DNA from: Enterococcus wangshanyuanii
GTDB lineage: Bacteria > Bacillota > Bacilli > Lactobacillales > Enterococcaceae
Direction of reading: 5' to 3'
NCBI RefSeq assembly: GCF_002197645.1
Contig: NZ_CP021874.1
Coordinates: forward strand, 2,852,001 to 2,916,000
DNA length: 64,000 nt
In this document: positions 36,917-47,210 of the stretch, in pieces
Layout: every line of letters begins with the position of its first letter
Numbering within the stretch: the first letter of the stretch is position 1
Made by a program: the position numbers and the translations under genes
Notes under the pieces: generated by a model
Told to the model about the DNA's origin: nothing
Seen by the model: the letters and a program-made list of their open reading frames with translations, nothing else
Database searches by the model: none

Positions 36917-37681
36917 ATGAAATCAAATAAGAATAAGAAATCAAATACTTATATAATAGCATTACTTACTGTGACAGCTTTTGCAGGAGCGCTCTTAGCA
37001 AAAGTAGCACCAATGGAAGAAGGACATGGCTTTTCAGCGATGTTTAATGAAAAGCCGGCCGAAGAAGTGAAATCGACCGAAACAAGTGAAAGTAAAAAGA
37101 AACCAAAAGAAGAAAAAAAATTGACTTATGTGGAACAAGTTAATGAAAGTCTAAGCCAAGGAAAGTATGCTAATCGTATGCCAATTAAGTTATTACTGCA
37201 AACCGATGATCGTTGGAAAGCCACACCCTATGGAATGGGGAATCCAGATGGTAATACGTTGGAAATCAATGGCTGCGCAATTTTATCTTTAGCGATGGTT
37301 GCGACCTTTCTAGATCAAAAAGACCAAACACCGCAAGATATCCTGAACTGGTCAAAAAATGATTATTATTTAGAAGGTGAAGGAACTGCCTGGGCGGCTT
37401 TCTCTGATTTTGCAATGGTCAAAGGCTATCAGTTTCAAGATTTAGAAACTGATATAACTGCAGTTGAGGAACATCTAAAGCAAAACCATCCAGTGATTAT
37501 TTCAGTCAAACCGGGTTTATTTACAGAAACAGGTCATATCATGGTGCTTAGCGGAACAAATAATGGTAAATTTTGGGTGAATGACCCCAATGATACAGAA
37601 GAAAAGGGACATTCGATAAAAGAATTTACTGCAGATGAACTATTAAACGAAGCCTTGAATTTTTGGGTGATTTACAAATAA
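36917..37681 (+). CDS. C39-like cysteine peptidase family protein, membrane-anchored or secreted
   Basis: 254 residues. There is an N-terminal hydrophobic segment after a basic start (YIIALLTVTAFAGALLAKV), then a Lys/Glu-rich linker (about residues 45-75), then a papain-like domain of the peptidase_C39_2 type. The likely catalytic cysteine is in EINGCAILSLAMVATFL, histidine in ETGHIMVLSGT, and Asp/Asn in WVNDPNDTEEKG. The domain faces the outside. Relatives are common surface proteins in enterococci, and the substrate is unknown. GAGGGAG precedes the ATG. Confidence 0.85.
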   Translation: MKSNKNKKSNTYIIALLTVTAFAGALLAKVAPMEEGHGFSAMFNEKPAEEVKSTETSESKKKPKEEKKLTYVEQVNESLSQGKYANRMPIKLLLQTDDRWKATPYGMGNPDGNTLEINGCAILSLAMVATFLDQKDQTPQDILNWSKNDYYLEGEGTAWAAFSDFAMVKGYQFQDLETDITAVEEHLKQNHPVIISVKPGLFTETGHIMVLSGTNNGKFWVNDPNDTEEKGHSIKEFTADELLNEALNFWVIYK

Positions 37682-37817
37682 TATATGGCAGAACAGAGGA
37701 CCTTATTTTTATAATGTCGAATGTTCTGCTTTTTCTGCAACGGAATGAAAGCGTTTTTTTATCTTTCGAAAAATCATTGACATGGGATGGTTCCCACAAA
37801 GTACAATAAATACATAA

Positions 37818-38537
<720 letters not shown>

Positions 38538-38545
38538 ATCTCAGA

Positions 38546-38672
38546 AAGAGGATGGGATAAAAGCCGCTTAGTTTTTTTGCGAGAGTGCTGAAAAATCTGA
38601 CTTTTGATTACCATTTATTAAGAATTGAAGTCCGGGACAAAACGATTTTCTAGTTTTGTCCTGGACTTTTTT
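38546..38672. repeat. Repeat-like block with terminal terminator hairpin
   Basis: It begins AAGAGGATGGGATAAAAG and ends in a perfect hairpin (AAGTCCGGGACAAAAC / GTTTTGTCCTGGACTT, 38628-38668) with six T. Start and end echo the GAGGCTGGGACA / TGTCCCAGTCCTC borders of the repeats at 19332 and 63374, but the body differs. It also serves as terminator of the deaminase-like gene. Confidence 0.65.
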
Positions 38673-38736
38673 ATTTCATTTACAAACGTACGTTCCCGTG
38701 TTATGCTAGTATAAACGAAAAAAGGTGGGATAGTGT

Positions 38737-39300
38737 ATGGAAAAACAGCGTTGTGACTGGGCAAATGGTAGTGAACTGGAAGAAAAATATCATGATGAAG
38801 AGTGGGGAACGGCAGAGCATGACGATCATAAGCTTTTTGAGATGTTAGTTTTAGAAAGTATGCAGGCAGGTTTGAGTTGGTCAACGATTTTGAAAAAAAG
38901 AGCAACGATGACTCAAGCTTTTGATCAATTTGACTATGAAAAAATTGCTGAATATCAGCAAGAGAAAATCGATTCCTTACTGCAAGATCCTGGTATCATT
39001 AGAAATAAGCTTAAAATTGCTGCGGCAATCAACAATGCACAAGCATTTATGCGCGTTCAAAAAGAATATGGGAGTTTTGATCGATTCATTTGGTCATATG
39101 TGGACTATCAACCGATTCGAAACAATTGGAAAGATATCAAGGATGTTCCGGCAACGACAGACTTGTCGGATAAGATTAGCAAAGATTTAAAGAAACTGGG
39201 GTTCAAATTTTTAGGTACAACGACTGTATATGCTTTTTTGCAGGCTACAGGACTTGTAGATGACCATCTGCAGAGCTGTTTCAAGAATGCTAAAAATTGA
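38737..39300 (+). CDS. tag: DNA-3-methyladenine glycosylase I
   Basis: 187 residues. The N-terminal RCDWANGSELEEKYHDEEWG, with conserved Cys, Trp and His, and the central MLVLESMQAGLSWSTILKKR are signatures of Tag. The enzyme excises 3-methyladenine from alkylated DNA. AAGGTGGGA precedes the ATG. It is monocistronic. Confidence 0.95.
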   Translation: MEKQRCDWANGSELEEKYHDEEWGTAEHDDHKLFEMLVLESMQAGLSWSTILKKRATMTQAFDQFDYEKIAEYQQEKIDSLLQDPGIIRNKLKIAAAINNAQAFMRVQKEYGSFDRFIWSYVDYQPIRNNWKDIKDVPATTDLSDKISKDLKKLGFKFLGTTTVYAFLQATGLVDDHLQSCFKNAKN

Positions 39301-39529
39301 TGTTATTTTCTGAAAATCAATTGGCTAAGCGTATGAAATGAGTCACGATAAGAAGGTTTAGGTTCCATTTTATAAAAACAATGTAAAAAAATATCAACGA
39401 CCTCTTGTACTTTTTTTAAAATAAGATAAGCTTAAATGGATGGATTGTTGATAGTCATTATGTTAGGCCGCCTTTTTTGGTGTTGGTTGGTAGCGTCACT
39501 TAAAGAGCATTGTTTGAATAAGGAGGGAT

Positions 39530-40300
39530 TTGGACAAGGTGACAGAGGTATACGAAAATATTCATGCCAACTATGAAAAACTATCAGAGGCTGAGCAAGA
39601 GGTTATTGACTTTATCTTAAAATTTGAAGATATCGGAAATCTAAAGTTAAAGGATATCAAGGATAAGCTTTATGTATCAAACGCAACGATCATTCGAGCG
39701 TGCAAAAAGCTGAATTATGCCACATTTAACGAATTAAAGTATGCGTTTGTACGTTCAATGAAGGAAGAGAAAGAAGAACTTCCGATTGAGGCTGATTTTC
39801 TTCAAATTTTAGATGGGATAAAGAAAGATACACTAACAACTTTAGAACTTGTCGATGAAAAAGAAATTGATTTAATTTGTGATTGCCTGCTTCAATCACG
39901 TAGAATCTTTTGTGTAGGAACAGGTTCCAGTTCACAAGTAGCTTCTGAATTTAATCGTAAGCTAAAATTGATCGATTTATGGACGAATGATTATTCAGAT
40001 AAATTTTCAATTGAACGCATACCGCAAATTAGTACGGATCAGGATGTTGTTGTTGTTTTCTCGCTGAGCGGAGAAGTAAGTGAGATCAACGAAATCTTGA
40101 TTCGTGCAGAAAGTAACGGGACAAAGGTTATTGCTGTAACCAATATGTCCGCAAACCAGTTAAAATCATTGAGTAGCTATTCCGTAGTGATGTATAGCAG
40201 TCCGAGCAATCGTAAGACACTTCGATCTCGCTTGATGCTATACGTGATAAGCACACTGATTTATGAAAAATTGATCACGAAAATACCTAGTTATGAATAA
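39530..40300 (+). CDS. MurR/RpiR family transcriptional regulator (orphan)
   Basis: 256 residues if started at TTG 39530, 253 at GTG 39539; the ribosome site AGGAGGG at 39521-39527 is slightly too close to the first and slightly far from the second. It has a helix-turn-helix (KLKDIKDKLYVSNATIIRACKK) and SIS domain (RRIFCVGTGSSSQVASEFNRK; VVVVFSLSGEVSEINEIL). No sugar gene adjoins now; only a degraded stretch follows. The target is unknown. Confidence 0.88.
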   Translation: MDKVTEVYENIHANYEKLSEAEQEVIDFILKFEDIGNLKLKDIKDKLYVSNATIIRACKKLNYATFNELKYAFVRSMKEEKEELPIEADFLQILDGIKKDTLTTLELVDEKEIDLICDCLLQSRRIFCVGTGSSSQVASEFNRKLKLIDLWTNDYSDKFSIERIPQISTDQDVVVVFSLSGEVSEINEILIRAESNGTKVIAVTNMSANQLKSLSSYSVVMYSSPSNRKTLRSRLMLYVISTLIYEKLITKIPSYE

Positions 40301-40324
40301 AAAATATTCAATAGGTATTTTTTT
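40280..40324 (+). terminator. Terminator overlapping the end of the RpiR gene
   Basis: AAATACCTA (inside the last codons) pairs with TAGGTATTT, with inner GAATA/TATTC, followed by TTTTTTATT. Confidence 0.8.
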
Positions 40325-40620
40325 ATTCGAGATTTTTTACTTAGCAAGGGTTCTCATCTTACAAGACATACTATGACGTTAGTGGAAGTAGAATCGGGAA
40401 TGAGAGATGAAATTAAATATATCTATTTAAGGAAGCAAAAGAGCGTGAAGAATTTTATGCTGAACATTGAGTTTATAAAATAGGAATTGAACTTTTTGAT
40501 TTAAACATATTGGAAACTAATGTAGCAATTCGTAGTGGAGTTAGCTCTAAAAAATTTTGTTGGTAGTGACAAATTTTTTTGAGATAAGTGATTATTTTGA
40601 AAAGAAGACCCCAGAGTTTT
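40325..40620. other. Probable degraded coding remnant
   Basis: There is no open gene. One plus-strand frame reads protein-like on both sides of a stop at 40469-40471 (EAKEREEFYAEH, stop, VYKIGIELFDLNILETNVAI), ending at a stop near 40567. This suggests a decayed gene of unknown type between the orphan RpiR regulator and the convergent LtaS-like gene. Confidence 0.35.
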
Positions 40621-40672
40621 GAGCCGCCCCCTAAAAGTTAGAGCTGAAAATCTAACTTTTGGGAAGCGGCTC
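40621..40672. terminator. Long hairpin downstream of LtaS-like gene
   Basis: GAGCCGC/GCGGCTC and TAAAAGTTAGA/TCTAACTTTT form a two-part stem. The CCCTAAAAGTT arm resembles the extra block inside the dispersed repeat at 19332, so it may belong to the same modular repeat family. No clear T run follows on the minus strand. Confidence 0.6.
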
Positions 40673-40681
40673 AACGTTCGG

Positions 40682-43675
40682 TTATTTTTTGACTGTCTGC
40701 TGCGCCCATGACGCTGAATATTGTTCACCAGCAGTTAGATCATACTGGATATAATTATAATCAGCTAAAATCTCTTTTTGTGCTTTAGTCAATTCATTTT
40801 CAGAGATCATCTTATTTTTATCAGTGACAAAAATTTGTTTCCCGTTGTAACGATTTGAAACACTCGATACAGGATCGATCGTTGCTGCTGGAAGATCATT
40901 TGCAACTTGTGTAAGTAAAGCATAAAACGGTGTGACTTTGATATTGGCTTGTTCAAAAGCTAAAGCAGAGAAGTTATTTGGTGAAACAACTTTTTTATTT
41001 AGCTTCTGCATCTGTCCACGACTATAAGCATTACTATAGATAAAGTAATCTGTTTCATGATGTTCCAAGCCGTATTTTTTCATATCATTTCCGCTGTATA
41101 AAGGAGGTAAATGATCGCCGTAAAAGACAAACGTGATCGGTTTTTGAATCTTATCCAATTCCTCTATGAATTCTTTGACAGCTTTATCTGTATAATTCAG
41201 ACCCTGCATGAATGTTACTAATTCATGCTTCTTACTGTCGATCACAGCAGTTCCTTCAAAACTAAAATCATTTTGATCGTAAAAGTCACCATAAGGCATA
41301 TGGTTTTGCATGGTTGAAAGTTGAATAAACTGAGTCGTTTCAGTATTACTTTGTAATGCTTTGAGTGTTTCTTTATAAGCTGATTCATCTGAAATATATC
41401 TATTTCTAGCGATTTTATCTGTATAAGTCAATTGGTCAGGGCTGTCAACGTAGTAAAATTGGTCAAAACCAAACTTTTCAAATACTTCTTTTCGTTTATA
41501 TAAAGATGCGGTAAAAGGATGGATCGCAATTTTTTCATCGAATAGATCTGTGATACTTGGACTGACCTGTTGGGTATCGACAAGCTGAGTATAAGGTGTG
41601 ACTAATGTTGGCGATAAACTGCTGATGTCCAAACCAGTCAACCCTTGCCATTCGATATTTGCCGTGCCACCACCATAGCCGGAAGACAGCATTAGACCGC
41701 TAGTTGTGTCCTTTTTGATTTGTGAAATCTCAGGGATCGGATTGCCTGAAACAGTGACATTAGGCAATCGTGAAGGGTCACTGAAACTCTCGCTCAAATT
41801 CAAAATCAGTGTTTGGTTGTTTAGCCAATCATGTCTTGTTTTATTGATATTTTCCGCTTCTATATCATATTTCTTCATGATCTCTTCGATTTTCTCTTTA
41901 GAATACCCTTCTGGCTCAGGCATGATCTCAATATCTATATTGTTCAAGAATTGAATGATCGGCCCATTTTCCCTTACCGCATCTCCCTGATTAAAGAATG
42001 TCTTATTCACTCTAAATAGGTTGAAAAGAAGGTAAGAGGGTGAATTTTTATGGTTAATAAAGAAGACACCAGAAAGTAAAACAAGCAACGTCAGTATCCC
42101 AATGACTCTTTTTTTCCAATTAAATTTAAGTGCGTACCGATGTTGCAATTTCCGCTGGATAATAATACTGGAGATGGTTAAGAAAACGACGACAATAATT
42201 CCAGCACCTATCAATATCGGGCTGACCATCGCCAATAATTCAGAAATACTATTCAGCATTTTTAAATCAGAAGGAAAAACTGGCTCTTCTCTAAGCGTGA
42301 CTTTTAGTACACTGGAGACCGTAAGCAGTAAGTTGATAACTAACGTAATCGAAAAAACATACCAAAAACGGTTTGTAAGTAATAACAATAACAAAAAGAA
42401 AGCCATAATAATAAATGTAGTTAAAATTAAAATCGATTGACGCTGGGCAAAGACCTTAAGTGCAACCTGAATCGTTTGCTTCCAGCCCTCTTTTTTCTCT
42501 AGTAAGAAGATTTGCACGAATGTAAAGAAGTAAAAGAAAATCCCAACATAGAAAATCGCTCTTTTTTTATACAGCCATTCCTTGATAGTATGAAGTTTTT
42601 GAGATAGCTCAGATAAGGAATTAAAGGCTAAATAGCTGTTTATTTTCTTGAACGGCCATGTTTTTTGCAACACAAGACATACTAAAGTAAATAAAATCGC
42701 TGCAAGTAAATAGATTCCTGCAAACTCAAAAATATTCAAAAGCCAAGCTTTGCCGGAAGCTGGGAATGATTTCTTTTCATAGGTGGTCACTCGATAACTG
42801 ATCAATGGCCAATAAGCAAGAACGATCGTAACGATCAAGCTCGTAGAAAGAATCGTTCCGTTTACTCGTAAAGACACTTTTTGCGACAGCCATTGCAAGA
42901 AGGTGAACAGACTGAGCGTATAGTACATAGAAAACAAAGAATACGAGACAGAAAAACGATTAGCAGTAGAGGCATCACCTCTGACGATCAAGGAAATTTG
43001 AGTCATCAGCAGAATCAACCCACCAAGGATTACTACGCTTAAAACAAGATGCAAAACGCTAAATTTTAATTTATTGATCCAGCTGAACTGTTTGATTATA
43101 TAACCTAAAAAGAATAGATAGAAAATCCAGACAATGTTTTGCCCATCTTGAAATCCCCATAAATCCTTACTGAATAAGGTTGGTAGGATGACGAGCAGCA
43201 ATGTTAAAGCAAAAAAGAGGTTTTTCAACAATTTAGGTGACGCTTGTTCCAGCCATTTGCTCAACCACGGGATACTGCAAAACAATAGTACGCAGGAAAC
43301 AGCATAAATAAAGTAATTTTGGCTGATTGGAAAGAACCCTAACCAGTAATCATGCAGGTTTAGTGCAGAGGAACGAACATAAAAAAAGACATTGCTGCAT
43401 AATCCGATAAAGAGATAGAGTAAAAAGAATCGACTTAAATAACTAAACACGTTCTTTTGGTAAATTTTTTGGTAATGATACCCCATATACAACGGGATCA
43501 GATTTAGTCCCGCTCCTGCTATAACTTTTATAAATGAATAAAGGTAAAATCTGCTGGGAGTTGTTCCATATTGTGGAATCTCAATTGCAGACAGTAAAAC
43601 TCGCTGTAAGATAATCAATAGACAAGCCGCTAAAATAGGTAAAATATCATAATTTCTAGATTTTGTTTCTGTCAA
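40682..43675 (-). CDS. LtaS-like phosphoglycerol transferase/sulfatase with long N-terminal membrane domain
   Basis: About 1000 residues. I prefer TTG 43675, preceded by GGCGGG at good spacing; GTG 43684 touches that site. The first 330 residues hold about ten membrane helices resembling an acyltransferase-3-like module; further helices follow, up to about residue 560. The C-terminal sulfatase domain has metal-binding LILNLSESFSDPSRLP, the nucleophile threonine in SGYGGGTANIEWQGLTGLD and YGDHLPPLYSG. LtaS-type enzymes move glycerol phosphate from phosphatidylglycerol onto surface polymers. Classical LtaS has five helices and about 650 residues, so this is a longer, possibly bifunctional relative. 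Confidence 0.88.
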   Translation of the reverse strand: MTETKSRNYDILPILAACLLIILQRVLLSAIEIPQYGTTPSRFYLYSFIKVIAGAGLNLIPLYMGYHYQKIYQKNVFSYLSRFFLLYLFIGLCSNVFFYVRSSALNLHDYWLGFFPISQNYFIYAVSCVLLFCSIPWLSKWLEQASPKLLKNLFFALTLLLVILPTLFSKDLWGFQDGQNIVWIFYLFFLGYIIKQFSWINKLKFSVLHLVLSVVILGGLILLMTQISLIVRGDASTANRFSVSYSLFSMYYTLSLFTFLQWLSQKVSLRVNGTILSTSLIVTIVLAYWPLISYRVTTYEKKSFPASGKAWLLNIFEFAGIYLLAAILFTLVCLVLQKTWPFKKINSYLAFNSLSELSQKLHTIKEWLYKKRAIFYVGIFFYFFTFVQIFLLEKKEGWKQTIQVALKVFAQRQSILILTTFIIMAFFLLLLLLTNRFWYVFSITLVINLLLTVSSVLKVTLREEPVFPSDLKMLNSISELLAMVSPILIGAGIIVVVFLTISSIIIQRKLQHRYALKFNWKKRVIGILTLLVLLSGVFFINHKNSPSYLLFNLFRVNKTFFNQGDAVRENGPIIQFLNNIDIEIMPEPEGYSKEKIEEIMKKYDIEAENINKTRHDWLNNQTLILNLSESFSDPSRLPNVTVSGNPIPEISQIKKDTTSGLMLSSGYGGGTANIEWQGLTGLDISSLSPTLVTPYTQLVDTQQVSPSITDLFDEKIAIHPFTASLYKRKEVFEKFGFDQFYYVDSPDQLTYTDKIARNRYISDESAYKETLKALQSNTETTQFIQLSTMQNHMPYGDFYDQNDFSFEGTAVIDSKKHELVTFMQGLNYTDKAVKEFIEELDKIQKPITFVFYGDHLPPLYSGNDMKKYGLEHHETDYFIYSNAYSRGQMQKLNKKVVSPNNFSALAFEQANIKVTPFYALLTQVANDLPAATIDPVSSVSNRYNGKQIFVTDKNKMISENELTKAQKEILADYNYIQYDLTAGEQYSASWAQQTVKK

Positions 43676-43821
43676 AATACACACCCGCCATATACATGTT
43701 TAATGATACAAGCTCCAAATGAAGAGCTTGCATCATTGATCTCAATCTATAGTACCGTAGAATATATGCTTTTACAATAAAATACATAGATAAAAAACAT
43801 TGAAACGATAGACAGAATAGA

Positions 43822-45285
43822 TTAACCGTTGTTGAAATGTTCTTCATAGACTAGCATTAGTTTATCAAAACTTTTTGCATCAGGGATCAAAGGAATCATC
43901 ACGGTTGGAATCCTATCTATCTGGATTTCGGGAATATTCGTGATGATACAATCATAGTCAGCTAAAGATTTTTCAATATCTGCAAGTGTTGTTACACGAA
44001 TGGGTGTACAGGAGAAACGACCTCTTAAATAATAGGAGATTCGTTCAGAAAGCATTTGCATATATTCCATACCGATATCAAATAAAAGACAGGCATGTAA
44101 GGTTGGCGTAGAAGCTTCCAGACGATCGAGCAAGGCTGGCCAATAAGTGAATAACATAGAAATCGCTTCATAAACCATGTATTCCTTATACGGATTTAAA
44201 TAAAAAATCGCCTGCAATGAATGGATGATCTCCATCGGCAAATGACCATAGAGATTTTTGACGCCTGAAAAAAATTCTTTATTTTGATCATATAAGATAT
44301 AGGTGCGTCCATGGGTCACGCATTCTAAATTATAAAATTGTAAGAAGATGTCTTCGAAATTATGACATTCACAATCCATTCTTTTTTCAATTTCGCGAAT
44401 TAAGTGAGTGATTTTTTGATACTTTAGAAATTCTTGATGATCTTGTTTCGTTAATTTCTGAACAGATTCCAGAGAATCTACATAATTGTCGCTAAAGAAT
44501 AAGTAGAAAAATGTATTCAGAGCCTCTGGAGACAATGGAAGTTGAAATTGAGTAAAAAATTCATTGCAGGCATGTGTGTCTGTGCTGATCGTAAATTCCT
44601 TTTCTGGAACCTCATAAAGCTGATTTTCATTATTATATTTCAAAAGATTGATTACTGTATATGTATAAAGCCGCAGACGATTCAATAAAGAAAAATACAT
44701 CGTATAAGATTCGCGGTTTGGAAGTGCTTGCTTAATGATTTGTAGACCAACTTGATCTAAAGAAGCAAGCTGAGCAGGAGTCAACAGTTTTTCTGCTACA
44801 CCATATCGTTCTTGAAAGTAACGTTGCATAAAATTACAAATGCTATGTGGGTCGCCAATCAACTGCATTTTCTTCAGATTGATCGTAAAGCCTTCCAATT
44901 GAAGCTGCTGATTGACGCGTTGGACGATTCGTTTGATTGTAGAAATACTGATATACAGGTTATCAGCTAAATCGATAATAGTAGAAAAATTATGTAAAAA
45001 AATTTTTTCGATCAGCTGAAATTCAATACTGTTTTTTAAGACTTTTTGATAAATCGTTGCTTTGCAAAAATTAAGATCGGTTGTCAAACGGAGTCCGTAT
45101 TTTTTGGATGTTTCGATCGTTGCTGGTGCAAGCAGCGTTTCAAGTTCAACAATATCTGATTTGAGTGTCTTCACAGGAACATTCAACATTGTAGAGGCTG
45201 CTGGAAAAGTGACCCAATCGGCGTCCATGATCAGTTCCAATAGTTCTAGTTGACGTTTGGTTCGGGAGGAAAGAATGGTTTTCAT
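43822..45285 (-). CDS. Mga/AtxA-like PRD-type virulence regulator
   Basis: 487 residues from ATG 45285 (GTGGTGAG upstream; the ATG at 45327 lies further out without a site). Two N-terminal helix-turn-helix domains (FPAASTMLNVPVKTLKSDIVEL; STIIDLADNLYISISTIKRIV) precede a helical Mga-like middle and an EIIB-like C-terminal end (ADYDCIITNIPEIQIDRIPTVMIPL). Such proteins activate surface-protein genes in response to PTS sugars. It is divergent from the LPMO gene, its most obvious target. Confidence 0.85.
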   Translation of the reverse strand: MKTILSSRTKRQLELLELIMDADWVTFPAASTMLNVPVKTLKSDIVELETLLAPATIETSKKYGLRLTTDLNFCKATIYQKVLKNSIEFQLIEKIFLHNFSTIIDLADNLYISISTIKRIVQRVNQQLQLEGFTINLKKMQLIGDPHSICNFMQRYFQERYGVAEKLLTPAQLASLDQVGLQIIKQALPNRESYTMYFSLLNRLRLYTYTVINLLKYNNENQLYEVPEKEFTISTDTHACNEFFTQFQLPLSPEALNTFFYLFFSDNYVDSLESVQKLTKQDHQEFLKYQKITHLIREIEKRMDCECHNFEDIFLQFYNLECVTHGRTYILYDQNKEFFSGVKNLYGHLPMEIIHSLQAIFYLNPYKEYMVYEAISMLFTYWPALLDRLEASTPTLHACLLFDIGMEYMQMLSERISYYLRGRFSCTPIRVTTLADIEKSLADYDCIITNIPEIQIDRIPTVMIPLIPDAKSFDKLMLVYEEHFNNG

Positions 45286-45660
45286 GATCTCACCACTTTC
45301 TTTTTTTGTTTTTTTATATTTGTTCATTAAGAGTTGAAATAAATTTCATTACAATATTATTTTAACGCTAGATATACATATTTGTCTAGATAGTATTTAG
45401 ATTTAGACAAGTTATTATTAGAGTAGTTTTAAAAATATGAGCTCGTTTTTTTATTTCAAAAAGAAAAATATGAGCTTTTTTTTAATATAAAATGTTATTT
45501 AATGGTTAAAGTAGTTGAAAGGTATTGTTTATCAGTGGAATGGTAAAAAAGGAGTCAATTTTTTCATTTTTCTGCCTAGAAATGACCTTTCTTAATCCTT
45601 CAAAGGCATTAAACTAAGAGTTGAGCCAGTTGATGGTGAAAGAATGAATGGAGGAAAATT
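45286..45660. promoter_or_regulatory. Control region between Mga-like regulator and LPMO gene
   Basis: 375 bases without a gene. TTGTCTA (45382-45388) and TAGACAA (45404-45410) form an inverted repeat, and AAATATGAGCT occurs twice as a direct repeat about 40 bases apart (around 45434 and 45467). The T-rich tracts would bend the DNA. These are candidate sites for the Mga-like protein; no exact consensus is available to check. Confidence 0.45.
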
Positions 45661-47133
45661 ATGAAGAAATTAGTAGGATTAACAATGATCGCAGCGGTCG
45701 CTTTAGGAAGTGCCGGGCTATTATTGGGGGATGAAGCAAATGCTCATGGATACGTAGAAAGTCCAGCGAGCCGGGGATATCAGGGCGTTTTGGATCGGAA
45801 TACACTAGGTTGGACAGAGGCTCTTAACAAATATGGGAATGTGATCACTAATCCACAATCGCTAGAAGCACCAAAAGGATTTCCAGCGCAAGGGCCAGCA
45901 GATGGTCGAATTGCTTCTGCAAACGGCGGGTTAGGTCAAATCGGGGATTATGTACTAGATAGCACGGGTGTTGACCGTTGGACGAAACAGCCGGCAAAAA
46001 CAGGTGTCAATACATTTACTTGGCAGTATACAGCACCGCACTCGACATCAAAATGGCATTACTATATCACTAAAAATGGCTGGAATCCAGAAAAACCATT
46101 AGCTAGAGAGAATATGCAGCTGATCGGCGAAATCAAGCATGATGGATCAAGCGCTTCAAATAATAAATCGCACCAAGTAACGATTCCAAGTGATCATACT
46201 GGCTACCATGTCGTGTTAGCTGTTTGGGATGTAGCAGACACACCGAATGCCTTTTATAATGTGATCGATTTAAATTTGACATCTGATGGAACGACACCAC
46301 CAGAAGAAGCAGCACCAGCAAAACCAACAAATCTTAAAATATCAGCTGTCACAACATCCTCATTAAAATTAACCTGGGATACAGCAGCAAATGCAAGTGA
46401 GTACAATATCTATCGCGATAGTAAAAAAATTGGCACAGTCAGCGGTACGCAATTCAATGACACAAATTTAGCGGAAAATACTACGTATTCTTACCAAGTA
46501 GAAGCGGTAGGTAAAACAGGTGAAGTTTCCGAGAAAAGTACAGCAGTAAAAGGAACGACGCAATCGTCAGCCGTTGAGGATAATGAAACTCCGACAGCAC
46601 CAACAAATCTTCACTCAATGGAAACAACAGCTACTTCAGTTGATCTTATGTGGACAAAATCAACACACTTCCTAGGGGTTAAACAGTACGACGTCTATCG
46701 CGACGGGAAAAAAATCACGACAACAACAGCGAATCGTTTCAAAGATACAGGACTAAAAGCAGAAACAACTTACTCTTATAAAGTCAAAGCAATTAGTCTT
46801 GGCGGTAATGTTTCCGAAGAAAGTACTGCATTTTCTGTCACAACAAAAGAAGGCAGCAACCAACAGACAACGTGGGAAGCAGATAAAATTTATAATGCTG
46901 GCGACAAAGTATTCTATGAAGGCTTAGAATATGAAGCGAAATGGTGGACAAAAGGAAATCGTCCAGATCAATCAGATGTTTGGAAACTTACGTCAAACCA
47001 AGTAGTCAAATGGGATACGAATAAGGCCTATGATGGCGGGACGCAAGTAACGTATCAAGGGAAAACGTATCAAGCAAAATATTGGACTAAAGGCGATCAA
47101 CCAGGTGCGTCTTCTGTTTGGGAAATCAGATAA
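45661..47133 (+). CDS. AA10 lytic polysaccharide monooxygenase with FnIII and chitin-binding modules
   Basis: 490 residues. The signal peptide ends DEANA, placing the copper-binding histidine of HGYVESPASRGYQ at the mature N-terminus; the second copper histidine is in TAPHSTSKWHYY. The AA10 catalytic domain runs to about residue 215. Two fibronectin III domains follow (PAKPTNLKISAVTTSSLKLTW; PTAPTNLHSMETTATSVDLMW), then two CBM5/12-like modules with paired tryptophans (YEAKWWTKGNRPDQSDVWKL; YQAKYWTKGDQPGASSVWEI). It oxidatively cleaves chitin or related host glycans outside the cell. GGAGGA precedes the ATG. It is likely controlled by the divergent Mga-like gene. Confidence 0.95.
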   Translation: MKKLVGLTMIAAVALGSAGLLLGDEANAHGYVESPASRGYQGVLDRNTLGWTEALNKYGNVITNPQSLEAPKGFPAQGPADGRIASANGGLGQIGDYVLDSTGVDRWTKQPAKTGVNTFTWQYTAPHSTSKWHYYITKNGWNPEKPLARENMQLIGEIKHDGSSASNNKSHQVTIPSDHTGYHVVLAVWDVADTPNAFYNVIDLNLTSDGTTPPEEAAPAKPTNLKISAVTTSSLKLTWDTAANASEYNIYRDSKKIGTVSGTQFNDTNLAENTTYSYQVEAVGKTGEVSEKSTAVKGTTQSSAVEDNETPTAPTNLHSMETTATSVDLMWTKSTHFLGVKQYDVYRDGKKITTTTANRFKDTGLKAETTYSYKVKAISLGGNVSEESTAFSVTTKEGSNQQTTWEADKIYNAGDKVFYEGLEYEAKWWTKGNRPDQSDVWKLTSNQVVKWDTNKAYDGGTQVTYQGKTYQAKYWTKGDQPGASSVWEIR

Positions 47134-47141
47134 ACGCATAT

Positions 47142-47188
47142 AAAAAAGGCATCAAGGTACGCTCTCTTACGTACCTTGATGCCTTTTT
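47142..47188. terminator. Bidirectional terminator, LPMO / AraC gene
   Basis: AAAAAAGGCATCAAGGTACG pairs perfectly with CGTACCTTGATGCCTTTTTT across an 8-base loop. Confidence 0.94.
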
Positions 47189-47210
47189 TAGTTATGTGGG
47201 TACAACGAGT

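Noticed and set aside
43656..43847. 63-residue minus-strand frame upstream of the LtaS-like gene
   Set aside because: It overlaps the LtaS-like start in another frame, has no ribosome site, and its composition looks like intergenic AT-rich DNA.
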